Notes: generated by a model from the letters alone, not told the origin. A stretch of DNA of 41,797 nucleotides from RUG14300 sp964619685 (GCA_964619685.1 CAZUET010000004.1:1-41797), one strand, 5' to 3'. Shown: positions 17,094-26,673, counted from the first letter of the stretch. A program made the numbers and translations.

Positions 17094-18173
17094 ATGGTAA
17101 AATATGTAACGAAAAGAATTTTATTAGCACTTTTGATGCTGTTCGGTGTATCGGTGATATTGTATACATTGGTAAGACTGATGCCTGTAAACTATATAGA
17201 GAATCAGTATTATTCAACACATACAAATGTCGAGGTCAACTCTGAGGAGCTTAAGCAAATTATGCTTGATAGTAACCTCGAGGATATCGAAAAAGCACAA
17301 GAGCAAGGCTATAGCGATCTTTGGAACAAGGTATTTAGAGACGGCGAGCCTGCTCTCGATGAAAACGGTAATATCAAGACCACCTCAAAAGCCGGTGTAG
17401 CAGTTCAAAGTATCGTGGCGGGTTACTGTAATTGGCTTGGCAATTTTGTCAAGGGTGATTTAGGTAAATCGTTTAAGCATAACCGTCCTGTTTCCGAGGT
17501 CATCATGCAAAATATGGGTCTATCCTTTACGATATCGCTCGTATCTCTTGTCCTACAATTAGTGATAGCTATTCCCTTAGGTATCAAGGCTGCATGTAAC
17601 CAATACGGTAAATTGGACTATATAACTACAATACTGACAATGATCGGTATTTCATTCCCTTCCTTTTTCTTCGGAAGTCTTATCATTAAGATCTTCGCAG
17701 TAGATCTCGGCTGGTTCCCTGCTGGTGGTATCGGTTCATCCGATTTCCTTGATAGAGTTTATCACTGTATACTACCTATCGCAGTTCTTACTATTTTGTC
17801 GGTAGGATCTATGATGCGTTATACCCGTACAAATACCTTAGAGGTGTTGAACGCCGATTATATCCGTACTGCAAGAGCAAAGGGCTTATCTGAAAATACC
17901 GTTGTATATAAACATGTTTTTAGAAATACACTTATTCCTCTTGTTACCACCTTGGCAGGTATCATCCCCAGCCTTTTCGGCGGTGCAATGATTACAGAAA
18001 CAGTGTTTGACTTACCCGGAATAGGTAATGTAGCGTATCAATGCTTGTTAGCAGGCGATGTGCCGTTTATTATGGCTTATAATATGTTCCTTGCCGTGTT
18101 AACAGTCATAGGTATACTTTTGACCGACTTGATGTATGCTGTGGTAGACCCACGAGTCAAGCTCGGAAAATAA
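17094..18173 (+). CDS. oppB: Oligopeptide ABC transporter permease, OppB/DppB type
   Basis: The 359-residue inner permease starts with KYVTKRILLALLMLFGVSVI, the typical OppB first helix. It has six membrane segments and the EAA loop ADYIRTARAKGLSENTVVYKH that contacts the ATPases. It ends with the usual LTDLMYAVVDPRVKLGK. I choose ATG 17094 because AAGGA (17081-17085) precedes it; an in-frame ATG at 17055 would add 13 residues and lies right against the hairpin. The extracytoplasmic loop after helix 1 (about residues 30-110) is longer than average and acidic. The gene is 16 bases upstream of oppC. Confidence 0.93.
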   Translation: MVKYVTKRILLALLMLFGVSVILYTLVRLMPVNYIENQYYSTHTNVEVNSEELKQIMLDSNLEDIEKAQEQGYSDLWNKVFRDGEPALDENGNIKTTSKAGVAVQSIVAGYCNWLGNFVKGDLGKSFKHNRPVSEVIMQNMGLSFTISLVSLVLQLVIAIPLGIKAACNQYGKLDYITTILTMIGISFPSFFFGSLIIKIFAVDLGWFPAGGIGSSDFLDRVYHCILPIAVLTILSVGSMMRYTRTNTLEVLNADYIRTARAKGLSENTVVYKHVFRNTLIPLVTTLAGIIPSLFGGAMITETVFDLPGIGNVAYQCLLAGDVPFIMAYNMFLAVLTVIGILLTDLMYAVVDPRVKLGK

Positions 18174-18189
18174 CTAAGGGAGGCTTAAT

Positions 18190-19362
18190 ATGGACGAAAA
18201 TAGAAATAATTTTCAAGAAATAAATATGTCGAAAGCCGATCTTGGCGAATTAGAAAATAAAGAGCTTAACCAAGATAATGTTATTTTGGATGAAGCTGTT
18301 TCCGAACATGATGTAGGTCATGAGTTGACCGCTAAGGAAAGCTCGGACGAACTTCATGGTGAAAACCTTACCGATAGAGTTAAGGTATTATCTCCTGGAA
18401 TGACCGTTCTTAAGCGTTTCTTCCGTTCAAGACTATCCGTTTTCGGTCTGGTTACATTGATATTCCTATTCTTGTTCTCATTTGTAGGACCGTTGTTCTC
18501 GCCGTGGACAGAGGACTCGATGGATGAATCTCGTGGTAATGATATAATCGTTACTACACCTATCACTTACGAGATCCAAACTGAAGATGGTCCAAAAGAA
18601 GTGACAGCATATTTCATTACAGTTACACCTACGACCTCAAACATTAAGGGCGACATTTCATCTAATCACTGGTTAGGTACCGACGAAATGGGTAGAGATC
18701 TACTTACTCGTTTAATGTACGGCGGTAGAATTTCGCTTACTATCGGCTTGGTTGTCGTTATAATCGAAACCATTATAGGCGTTATACTCGGTGGTTTAGC
18801 AGGCTACTTTGGTGGCTGGGTAGATCAAGTCATTATGCGTATAGTTGATATTTTATACTGCATACCGACCATTCCTATCATGCTTATCATTTCCGCAATG
18901 TTCACCTCATTGGGTATAGAGGATATTTCTCGTTTATACTATATGATGGGTATACTTACCCTTATAGGTTGGGCAGGTACAGCAAGACTTGTTCGTGGTC
19001 AGATACTTTCACTTAGAGAGCAAGAATTTATGCTTGCCGCTAAATGTGCAGGCTTATCTACACGTAGAAAGATATTCTCACACCTTATCCCCAATGTACT
19101 TCCTCAGCTTATAGTTTCCATGACTCTTGGCTTAGGCAGCATCATCCTTACCGAAGCAACCTTAGGCTTCTTAGGTCTTGGTGCACCCTTGAATTCTGCA
19201 ACATGGGGATCGCTGATAAATTATGCGACTAAATCCGAATATCTAAACGGTTATCCGAATTTCTGGGTTCCTGCCGGTATTTGTATAACACTTGCAATAC
19301 TTGCGTTTAACTTCGTCGGCGACGGCTTGCGTGACGCATTCGATCCGAAGAGTAAGAGGTAG
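18190..19362 (+). CDS. oppC: Oligopeptide ABC transporter permease, OppC/DppC type
   Basis: The 390-residue permease has an acidic cytoplasmic N-terminal tail of about 85 residues, much longer than usual. The OppC_N helix follows (LSVFGLVTLIFLFLF), then HWLGTDEMGRDLLTRLMYGG and the BPD_transp_1 domain with the EAA loop EQEFMLAAKCAGLSTRRK. It ends with FVGDGLRDAFDPKSKR, the canonical OppC terminus. GGGAGG precedes the ATG. It pairs with OppB to form the peptide channel. The long tail may add a regulatory contact, but nothing recognisable is in it. Confidence 0.93.
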   Translation: MDENRNNFQEINMSKADLGELENKELNQDNVILDEAVSEHDVGHELTAKESSDELHGENLTDRVKVLSPGMTVLKRFFRSRLSVFGLVTLIFLFLFSFVGPLFSPWTEDSMDESRGNDIIVTTPITYEIQTEDGPKEVTAYFITVTPTTSNIKGDISSNHWLGTDEMGRDLLTRLMYGGRISLTIGLVVVIIETIIGVILGGLAGYFGGWVDQVIMRIVDILYCIPTIPIMLIISAMFTSLGIEDISRLYYMMGILTLIGWAGTARLVRGQILSLREQEFMLAAKCAGLSTRRKIFSHLIPNVLPQLIVSMTLGLGSIILTEATLGFLGLGAPLNSATWGSLINYATKSEYLNGYPNFWVPAGICITLAILAFNFVGDGLRDAFDPKSKR

Positions 19363-19366
19363 AGCT

Positions 19367-20653
19367 ATGGCAAATAATACAGATAAAAAGAAACATTATA
19401 TATCCGCCAAGGAATCGAGAGCGATAGCAAAGTCCAACCGTGAGAAAATGAGATACTACGAGAAGCTTAAAAAGCGTAAGGTAGTAGAATCGGAATTTGT
19501 CACTGAAATGAAGGATCCTAACAATCTCGTAGAATTCGATAATCTTCAAACCTATTTTTACACTGATGCGGGTGTTGTTAAGGCGGTCAACGGTGTTACA
19601 TTCTCAGTACCCGAGGGAAGCACCGTAGGCGTAGTTGGCGAATCGGGTTGCGGTAAGAGTGTTACATCTCTATCTTTAATGCAACTCGTACAAGGACCAA
19701 GCGGTCAGATTGTTGACGGTTCTATAAGATTTAGATCTAATTCCTTTAAATATGATGCTAACGGTAAGAAGATACCCATCTATGAGTTAGACGGCGATCA
19801 AGTCAAGCTCGACGAAAAGGGTAAGCCGGTCAAGGCGAAAAACGCTTTAGGCGGAACATTATTTGAAATGGAAGAAAAGGTTCTCGATATAGCAAAAATG
19901 CCTACCGATGCAATGAGGAGCATAAGAGGCAGAGAGATTGCTATGATATTCCAAGAGCCTATGACGTCGCTAAATCCCGTATTTACTATAGGTTATCAGC
20001 TTGACGAGGTATCCAAGCTTCATATAGCCGATCTTCCTAAGGATAAGATTAAGGCTCGTAGTATAGAGATGCTCAATCGTGTAGGAATTGCAGATGCCGA
20101 GGCTGTTTATAAGAAATACCCCCACGAGCTTTCGGGCGGTATGAGACAAAGAGTAATGATAGCCATGGCGCTTATTTGCGATCCTAAGCTTATCGTTGCG
20201 GACGAGCCGACAACAGCATTAGATGTTACCATTCAAGCGCAGATACTTGATCTTTTGAGAGATATCAAGGAAAAGAATAAATCGAGTATTCTTATAATCA
20301 CCCACGACTTAGGCGTAGTTGCCGAAATGGCGGATTATGTAGTCGTTATGTATGCAGGAAAAATTATTGAGATGGGTACGACCGAGGATATATTCGACCG
20401 TCCTATGCATCCATACACTATCGGCTTACAAAAGAGTAAACCGACTGTAGCAGATGAAACTGACGAGTTATATTGTATTCCGGGATTCGTTCCCAATCCT
20501 GTAGATATGCCCGACTACTGTTATTTCCGTGATCGTTGTGAGCGTTGTATGAAAAAGTGCGCAGGCGAATATCCCGAGCTTATCAGCGTAAGCGATACCC
20601 ACAAGGTAGCATGTTATTTATACGAAGATGCCAAGGAGACCGAAAATGACTGA
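19367..20653 (+). CDS. oppD: Oligopeptide ABC transporter ATPase, OppD/DppD type
   Basis: The 428-residue ATPase has Walker A GESGCGKS, Q-loop MIFQEPMTSLNP, signature LSGGMRQR, Walker B LIVADEPTTALD and H-loop THDLG. The C-terminal oligopeptide domain has four cysteines (CYFRDRCERCMKKC). I take ATG 19367, just after the oppC stop (19362), with AAGAGG upstream; the longer frame back to 19292 lies inside oppC. Two things are odd: a basic N-terminal extension of about 45 residues, and about 45 extra residues between Walker A and the Q-loop (a DANGKK...DEKGKP segment) where standard OppD has a short loop. It powers uptake with OppF. Confidence 0.93.
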   Translation: MANNTDKKKHYISAKESRAIAKSNREKMRYYEKLKKRKVVESEFVTEMKDPNNLVEFDNLQTYFYTDAGVVKAVNGVTFSVPEGSTVGVVGESGCGKSVTSLSLMQLVQGPSGQIVDGSIRFRSNSFKYDANGKKIPIYELDGDQVKLDEKGKPVKAKNALGGTLFEMEEKVLDIAKMPTDAMRSIRGREIAMIFQEPMTSLNPVFTIGYQLDEVSKLHIADLPKDKIKARSIEMLNRVGIADAEAVYKKYPHELSGGMRQRVMIAMALICDPKLIVADEPTTALDVTIQAQILDLLRDIKEKNKSSILIITHDLGVVAEMADYVVVMYAGKIIEMGTTEDIFDRPMHPYTIGLQKSKPTVADETDELYCIPGFVPNPVDMPDYCYFRDRCERCMKKCAGEYPELISVSDTHKVACYLYEDAKETEND

Positions 20654-21806
20654 TGATATTCAATTAAAAAATACCGAAGAGTTAGAGATAGAAGCCGATG
20701 TAGATGCTGTTGAAACAGAGGCTCCATTACTTGAGGTTAAGAACTTAAAAAAATATTTCGTTATCGATACCGATTTCTTTGGTCGTCCTACTAAGTATTT
20801 GAGGGCAGTTGATGATGTTTCGTTCACCTTAGAAAAGGGCAAGACCTTAGGAATCGTAGGTGAATCGGGATGCGGTAAGACAACCATGGGTCGTACACTT
20901 TTACGCTTGTATGATGTAACAGGCGGAGAGGTATGGTTTAAGGGTAAAGAGGTTTCTAAGATATCCAATAGGGCATTCGATAGACTTCGTCCTCAAATGC
21001 AGATGATATTCCAGGACCCTTATGCAAGCTTATCTCCAAGAATGAGAGTAGGCGAGATTATAGGCGAAGCTGCACTCGAACATAAAATAGTTGATAAAGC
21101 ACATTACCGTGAATATGTATTGAAGGTTATGGAAATGTGCGGATTACAACCTCACTATTTCGAGCGTTATCCTCACGAATTTTCGGGCGGTCAGCGTCAG
21201 AGAATATGTATAGCAAGAGCGTTGGCATTGAAGCCCGATCTTGTTATTTGTGACGAGCCTGTATCGGCATTAGATGTTTCCATTCAAGCGCAAGTTATCA
21301 ATATGCTTAAGGATCTACAGCGTGAATTGGGCTTGGCATATGTGTTCATTACTCACGACCTTTCTGTTGTTAAGCACATCTCTGATAATATCGGAGTAAT
21401 GTATTTGGGTAAGATGGTTGAGTACGCTACTAAGGAGCAAATATTTGAGAATACCTTGCATCCATATACTAAAGCGTTGTTCTCAGCTGTCCCTGTACCC
21501 GATCCACATGTCAAAATGAATAGGATTATCCTACAAGGCGATATTCCATCCCCCGTAAATCCGCCGTTAGGCTGCCGTTTCCACACTCGTTGCGGTAGCT
21601 GTATGGAGATTTGTAAGCACTTCGATCCCGAATATAGAGAGGTTGAAAGCGGTCATTTCTGTGCTTGTCACCTTTACAATTCCGACGAAAAGAATGCTGA
21701 GTACGAAGAAGCGTTAGCTCAAAAGAAATTGGAAGAGGAATTAGCCAACCAAGAGCAGAGCGACAAAAACGAATCTAAAGGTACAGATACTAATTCAGAT
21801 AAATAA
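20646..21806 (+). CDS. oppF: Oligopeptide ABC transporter ATPase, OppF/DppF type
   Basis: The 386-residue ATPase has Walker A GESGCGKTTMG, Q-loop MIFQDPYASLSPRM, signature FSGGQRQR, Walker B LVICDEPVSALD and H-loop THDLS. The C-terminal oligopeptide domain has clustered cysteines (CRFHTRCGSCMEIC). ATG 20646 follows AAGGAG (20633-20638) by 7 bases and overlaps the end of oppD by 8 bases, so translation is coupled. The N-terminal 30 residues and C-terminal 35 residues are acidic extensions beyond the usual domain. It dimerises with OppD to drive peptide import. Confidence 0.93.
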   Translation: MTDDIQLKNTEELEIEADVDAVETEAPLLEVKNLKKYFVIDTDFFGRPTKYLRAVDDVSFTLEKGKTLGIVGESGCGKTTMGRTLLRLYDVTGGEVWFKGKEVSKISNRAFDRLRPQMQMIFQDPYASLSPRMRVGEIIGEAALEHKIVDKAHYREYVLKVMEMCGLQPHYFERYPHEFSGGQRQRICIARALALKPDLVICDEPVSALDVSIQAQVINMLKDLQRELGLAYVFITHDLSVVKHISDNIGVMYLGKMVEYATKEQIFENTLHPYTKALFSAVPVPDPHVKMNRIILQGDIPSPVNPPLGCRFHTRCGSCMEICKHFDPEYREVESGHFCACHLYNSDEKNAEYEEALAQKKLEEELANQEQSDKNESKGTDTNSDK

Positions 21807-21815
21807 GGTAATCAT

Positions 21816-22070
21816 ATGGCAAAAAAGAAATACGATGATCTCGATACCGAAACAACGATAGCCGATATGAATGTTGATGGCTTTAGATGGTACGATCCTT
21901 CTAAAAAGAAGGCTGATGCCGAAAAAAAGCCTCAACAAAAGGTCCAATTGACCAGAAAAGAAAAGCGTGCCATGTATAAAGGTGCTTTTCTTGCGGTATT
22001 GCCATTTGTGCTATGCGTGATATTGGCATGCGGGATGCTATTCTTTCTTGCATACCTATGGTTGCAATAA
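21816..22070 (+). CDS. Small single-span membrane protein of unknown function in the opp operon
   Basis: The 84-residue protein has a charged N-terminal half rich in Lys and Asp (residues 1-55, with FRWYDPSKKK) and one membrane helix at about 58-82 (GAFLAVLPFVLCVILACGML). It lies 9 bases after oppF and 15 bases before the next lipoprotein start, so it is very probably co-transcribed. I recognise no family. Its position could fit an accessory subunit of the Opp complex, but that is only a guess from location. Confidence 0.7.
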   Translation: MAKKKYDDLDTETTIADMNVDGFRWYDPSKKKADAEKKPQQKVQLTRKEKRAMYKGAFLAVLPFVLCVILACGMLFFLAYLWLQ

Positions 22071-22085
22071 CATATGGAGAAATTT

Positions 22086-25000
22086 ATGAAAAGAAAAAAT
22101 TTGTTATTAATTGCGTGTATAGCTTTGGTTCTATCTCTCTCGATAGTTTTTATTGCTTGTCAAGAGAATACACCTACACCTACACCTTCGCCTACACCGC
22201 AAGAACCTAAAACCTATTCTATAAGCTACGAGGAAGTAGAAGGAATAGTTTATTCCGAGGGTAATCCTACTTCTATTAAAAGCGGTGAGTCCGCAGTATT
22301 TACCTTTGAAGTAAATGTTTTCTATACAGGAACTCCCGTGGTTAAGATATACGATAGAGAAAGAACCATCTCTTATGATGAGGACACATATCTTTATTCT
22401 TGTACCTTAAACAATGCTTATAAGGATATTACCGTATCTATTAGCGGTATCACCAAGGCTGAATCTCAGTTGTTAAGCTCGGGTACAGGTACATTAGAAG
22501 CCCCCTTCCTTATCAATGAGCCTATCGACCTTATCAAAATGGCAGAGGTCATTAACGGTGGTGCGGATAATAATACGATGAGCGTTCTCGGTTACTACTC
22601 TTTGGAAAAAGACCTTGATTTCCACGGCGAGCAGATCGATATTATCGGTGACGGTAGCACAGATCACTCCTTCTTCGGTGGATATTTCAACGGAAACGGT
22701 CATACAATATCTAATTTTACTATCGAATCTAATAATGATTTTATCGGTTTATTCGGTATTGTTCAAGCATATGATTTATTAGGATTTTCGGGCGGTACGA
22801 TCTATAATCTTAAGATATCCGATTTTACCGTTACTGCAAATAATACCGGAAGTACAATCATCGTAGGCTCTATGGTAGGTCAAGGCTTCGGTGCATCTAT
22901 GATTCTTTGTGAAGCAAGTGACGGCGAGGTCGAGATATTCGGCGATGCTAACCACTTCTCTTATGCAGGTGGTCTAGTCGGTCTACAGCGTGCGTATCAA
23001 TATCCCTTCTTCTCTAAGGTAAGCTATTGTTCTACTACAAATGTAAATGTTTCTTGTAGAGCCGGTACGACCTTTGTTGCAGGCGGTCTTGTAGGTTATG
23101 TGTATTCCGAGGATGAATCTGTTGTTGCAACCGTTACTAACTGTTATTCTACCGGTAATGTAACAGGTGCTTTCAATTCCGGCGGTATTGCAGGCTTGTT
23201 AGGTCAATATACATCTATTGTTAACTGCTATGCACTCGGTAATATCAGTGCTCAAACTACAATTACAGATACCAATGCATCCGAAGAGTATTGCCACGCA
23301 TATGCTGGTGGATTGGTTGGCTTTGCTCAAATAGATACAGCGATTGTAGACTCCTTTGCTACAGGTAACATAAGCGCAGCCGCTTCCCTTGGCGCTAATT
23401 ATAAACATACCGGTGAGATAGTAGGTCGTATAGAAGAGCTTGAAGAAACTGCGTTCGATTCTAATGTTGCATCCATATTTAACTGCTACTATGTACCTCA
23501 AGGTGAAAGCAGTGAATTCGATCCGACCGTTCCCGAACAACTCACCTCTAAGCTATTTTGGCATGACATTGACTGGATATTTGAGAATGGTAAATATCCT
23601 GTTATCAACAGTGTAAACAGCTCTTCCTCCGATGGCGAGATTAAGCACTATACCTATGAGATTACCCTTGATTTCGGCGATAATGTAGTAGAGGTTGCCG
23701 ACGGTGGCGAATCAAATACTATCACAGTTACCGTCTCCGATCAATACGAATCAATGAGCTTCTGGTACATCGTTAATCTGTCAAATTCTGCTGAGGGTAT
23801 GCCTCAAACAGTTATTGCTAAGGACGGTTACACCTCATACGGCTATTTCTTCGATAAAGAATGCACTATTGCAGTTCCTTATGGATATACCCCAACAAGA
23901 AATATCACCTTGTATGGCGGTTTTGCAGATTATAAAGAGGTCGAGGGCACGTATTATATCGAATCTCAAACAAAGGGTAATACAAGTAATTCTGCTATTA
24001 AATTGACCATTTCGTCTGATTTATCCTATGTTATCGAGGATGCATATGGAAAGTATACCGGCGTATATACCTATGACGGACACGCTTTATTATTCTACAG
24101 TGCTCGTTTTGCTAAGTATTACGGCACAAGCTCACTTGAAAATCAACAAAGCTTCACATTTAAGGGTCTTATTACCGATAACGGCTTAATGATTTTCGGT
24201 GGCTCCTATGTAGACGAAGAAACCTCGGAAGAAGTATATTTGATCCCCTTTGAAAGCCCATTGTATGCTCGTGCATCCGATAAGGCTGTTATAGGCTCAT
24301 ATTTCGGTGTTAAAAACGATGAAACTTATATCTATACATTCTATGCTGATTGTACAGGCTTACTAACCATCGACGGAATTCCCGATGATTTTGAGTATTC
24401 TATTAAGGACGGAGAATTATCTCTCAATATACTTGGAAATAGCTTAAAGGGTACATTAACAAACGGTATTCCTACCGTGATAGACGGTGTTTCCTTATCT
24501 GCTACCGACAAATTTAAGGGTACTTGGAATATTTCTTCTCTATCTCATAAAGAATACACCTTTGACGGTGCAGGTAACTGGGAATATATCTATTATGGAT
24601 ATCACTATGACCAATCTTCCGGTTCTTCATTCCCCAAGCTCCTTGGTAGCGGTTCCGGTAAGTATACGGTTGACGGCGATAAGTTAGTTTTGGATAACGG
24701 TAGTGAAGCATATATCGGTTCAGACGGCTTATTAGTTATCAGCAAGGACGGCGCCAATGTAATCTATGGTAAAGAAAATAGCTACAGCGGTGTTTGGTCT
24801 AATAGCGATAATACCGTTAGACTTGAGCTTAACGGCTTGACCATTGACGGAAACGGTACAGGTAGACTCGTATTCGAGGTTAAGAGAGAAAACGGTAGAA
24901 TAAGCGAACAGATCTTCGATATAACCTATTATACAGATACGCTTGACGAAACTCAAATTTGTATTTATTATCAAAACGAGATCTATGGCATCCTGTCCTA

Positions 25001-26282
25001 TAATTCAACTGCTCTCCGTGGATCCTTCTATAATCCAAGTGTGAGTAATTTAGTAAATTATTTCTTATATCGTGCCGACGAATATAGGGGTGAATGGGTC
25101 GCAAATACCGAAGATCCGCAGTTTGCTATTATCAACTTCAACGGTTATGGTTCATATTCAAATATAAACCTTGCACTTAAGGGAATCATCAATATCAATG
25201 GTGACAATATAGAATATGCTCTTGAAGACGGTACATTGAATGGTTATTTCTTCTACAATAACGAAAGATACTCTATTTCATACAACGAAGAAACCAAGAC
25301 TGTTAAAATTGCCTTTGCGGAAGAAGAAATTGTATATAGCGGAAAGGATGCACTCGGAGATAAGATATTTATCGATGATGACAATAACGAATATGTATTC
25401 AACGGAAGAGGACATCTCGACGACGGTGAGCTTGTAATTGGAGATAAGACTTATAAGTATGCACTTGGAACAGGTGAAACTGTCGCAGTTGTTTATGACG
25501 GTGAATCGCAAGTAGGTGCACTTACGATTGTTACATCCGAGAGTGGTAGAAATTATAGCCTTAGCATTAACGGTAATAGCGTAATTCTTGGTGAAAAGAC
25601 AGCATTCACAGGTTCTTGGGCAATAAGCGGTTACTATGAGGATCTTGCCGTTATCGGTTCTATGAATCTTGATAAACATGTAAAGGGCTTATTACCGCTC
25701 AATATCAATAACGAGGAAAAGCTTCACGAGGCAGATTTCGTAATGAAGGAAGGATACCTCGCTTGGGTTGTTGACGAAAGTAATACACTCTATATTATTG
25801 AAATTGATGAGAATGCATTCGTATTATCGTTACGCTTGAATTGGTTTAACTATGATTCTATATCTACCGACGAAACCACAGGCACCGAAACTTGGAATTA
25901 TAGCTATCTTTTAGCCCCTGACCACTTGCGTGGTACTTGGATAAATGACGGTGCTTTGGCTCAATCCTACTCCTTCGACGGAATGGGCAATAATATTGAG
26001 GCACTCGGAATTTACTCTCTTAGCAGTATTTTTAGTTCCGATGACGAGGACACCTCATTCTATTATGGTTACTTCAGCAGAAAGGACGGAAGTAGTACAG
26101 ATTATGTAATCGTAACAAATTACAGTGCAGCATTCAAGGTAGTATTCTGCGATTACAATAGCACTCGTTATGATGTATATAAGAACGAAGAAACAAAAGA
26201 AGCATTCTATCTCGAATCGGTTAAGCTTTCCGATTATCAATTGATTAGGAATGCCGAGGACTTTCTTTCCGAAATCGAATAA
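22086..26282 (+). CDS. Large lipoprotein with GLUG repeats, InlB-like domain and tandem G-x-W beta repeats
   Basis: The 1398-residue lipoprotein (lipobox VFIACQ near residue 25) is followed by a Thr/Pro linker (TPTPTPSPTP). I choose ATG 22086 because TGGAGA (22075-22080) is its ribosome site; the ATG at 22074 lies on that site. Residues about 135-520 resemble GLUG/adhesin beta-helix repeats (PFLINEPIDLIKMAEVI, GNGHTISNFTIES, GGLVGYV, GGIAGLLGQY). An InlB-like domain follows (about 525-625, YGYFFDKECTIAVPYG). The rest holds at least five divergent beta units that open with FKGTWN, YSGVWS, YRGEWV, FTGSWAI and LRGTWI and often contain FDGxGN. No catalytic motif is seen. It ends the peptide-uptake operon, so surface capture of protein or glycoprotein is a reasonable but unproven role. 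Confidence 0.75.
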   Translation: MKRKNLLLIACIALVLSLSIVFIACQENTPTPTPSPTPQEPKTYSISYEEVEGIVYSEGNPTSIKSGESAVFTFEVNVFYTGTPVVKIYDRERTISYDEDTYLYSCTLNNAYKDITVSISGITKAESQLLSSGTGTLEAPFLINEPIDLIKMAEVINGGADNNTMSVLGYYSLEKDLDFHGEQIDIIGDGSTDHSFFGGYFNGNGHTISNFTIESNNDFIGLFGIVQAYDLLGFSGGTIYNLKISDFTVTANNTGSTIIVGSMVGQGFGASMILCEASDGEVEIFGDANHFSYAGGLVGLQRAYQYPFFSKVSYCSTTNVNVSCRAGTTFVAGGLVGYVYSEDESVVATVTNCYSTGNVTGAFNSGGIAGLLGQYTSIVNCYALGNISAQTTITDTNASEEYCHAYAGGLVGFAQIDTAIVDSFATGNISAAASLGANYKHTGEIVGRIEELEETAFDSNVASIFNCYYVPQGESSEFDPTVPEQLTSKLFWHDIDWIFENGKYPVINSVNSSSSDGEIKHYTYEITLDFGDNVVEVADGGESNTITVTVSDQYESMSFWYIVNLSNSAEGMPQTVIAKDGYTSYGYFFDKECTIAVPYGYTPTRNITLYGGFADYKEVEGTYYIESQTKGNTSNSAIKLTISSDLSYVIEDAYGKYTGVYTYDGHALLFYSARFAKYYGTSSLENQQSFTFKGLITDNGLMIFGGSYVDEETSEEVYLIPFESPLYARASDKAVIGSYFGVKNDETYIYTFYADCTGLLTIDGIPDDFEYSIKDGELSLNILGNSLKGTLTNGIPTVIDGVSLSATDKFKGTWNISSLSHKEYTFDGAGNWEYIYYGYHYDQSSGSSFPKLLGSGSGKYTVDGDKLVLDNGSEAYIGSDGLLVISKDGANVIYGKENSYSGVWSNSDNTVRLELNGLTIDGNGTGRLVFEVKRENGRISEQIFDITYYTDTLDETQICIYYQNEIYGILSYNSTALRGSFYNPSVSNLVNYFLYRADEYRGEWVANTEDPQFAIINFNGYGSYSNINLALKGIININGDNIEYALEDGTLNGYFFYNNERYSISYNEETKTVKIAFAEEEIVYSGKDALGDKIFIDDDNNEYVFNGRGHLDDGELVIGDKTYKYALGTGETVAVVYDGESQVGALTIVTSESGRNYSLSINGNSVILGEKTAFTGSWAISGYYEDLAVIGSMNLDKHVKGLLPLNINNEEKLHEADFVMKEGYLAWVVDESNTLYIIEIDENAFVLSLRLNWFNYDSISTDETTGTETWNYSYLLAPDHLRGTWINDGALAQSYSFDGMGNNIEALGIYSLSSIFSSDDEDTSFYYGYFSRKDGSSTDYVIVTNYSAAFKVVFCDYNSTRYDVYKNEETKEAFYLESVKLSDYQLIRNAEDFLSEIE

Positions 26283-26384
26283 TTATCACAACTCTTGATT
26301 AAAGAAATAAGTATATTTTTAAATCAACAAAAATTGAACTGTAAAAGGCTATTAAGAAAAACAGCTGTAAAAAGTCCATAAAGA

Positions 26385-26421
26385 AAAAAAGTGTCACGAA
26401 TAGTATCGTGGCACTTTTTTT
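26385..26421. terminator. Terminator of the subtilase-Opp operon
   Basis: AAAAAAGTG-T-CACGA pairs with TCGTG-G-CACTTTTTT around a 6-base loop (ATAGTA), leaving one T.G pair. It is followed by TTC. The A-run on the left makes it symmetric, so it could also work on the minus strand. It lies about 100 bases after the last stop. Confidence 0.85.
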
Positions 26422-26673
26422 CTAAAAAACATAATATTTCCTTTGGTAACAGCGGACGAAAAAACAATATCATGTCATACTGAGCGGAAAACAAAGTTTG
26501 TAGACGAACCCGATAGGGCAATGCGTTAGCATTGGGAGCGTATTCCTTGTTATTTAAATGAGGGGTTTGTCAGTAGGCATCTCGCATCGATAAATGCATT
26601 CATAATTAATAATTCAAGGATAACAATTATATATGAAACATATTATAAATAGGGAATCTCTAAAAATTGGGTA
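26422..26673. other. Noncoding stretch, possible dispersed intergenic repeat
   Basis: No ORF on either strand looks real. The segment TGTCATACTGAGCGGA (26474-26489) resembles the TGTCAT-CTGAGC words often seen in dispersed intergenic repeats of Clostridia MAGs; this is from memory. It is followed by a 6-bp hairpin CAATGC-GTTA-GCATTG (26519-26534) and GGCATCTCGCATCG further on. Only one copy is in this window, so the repeat idea rests on resemblance. Confidence 0.3.

Noticed and set aside
26385..26673. Insertion sequence remnant or attachment site between the two operons
   Set aside because: No transposase fragment, terminal inverted repeats or target duplication could be found.
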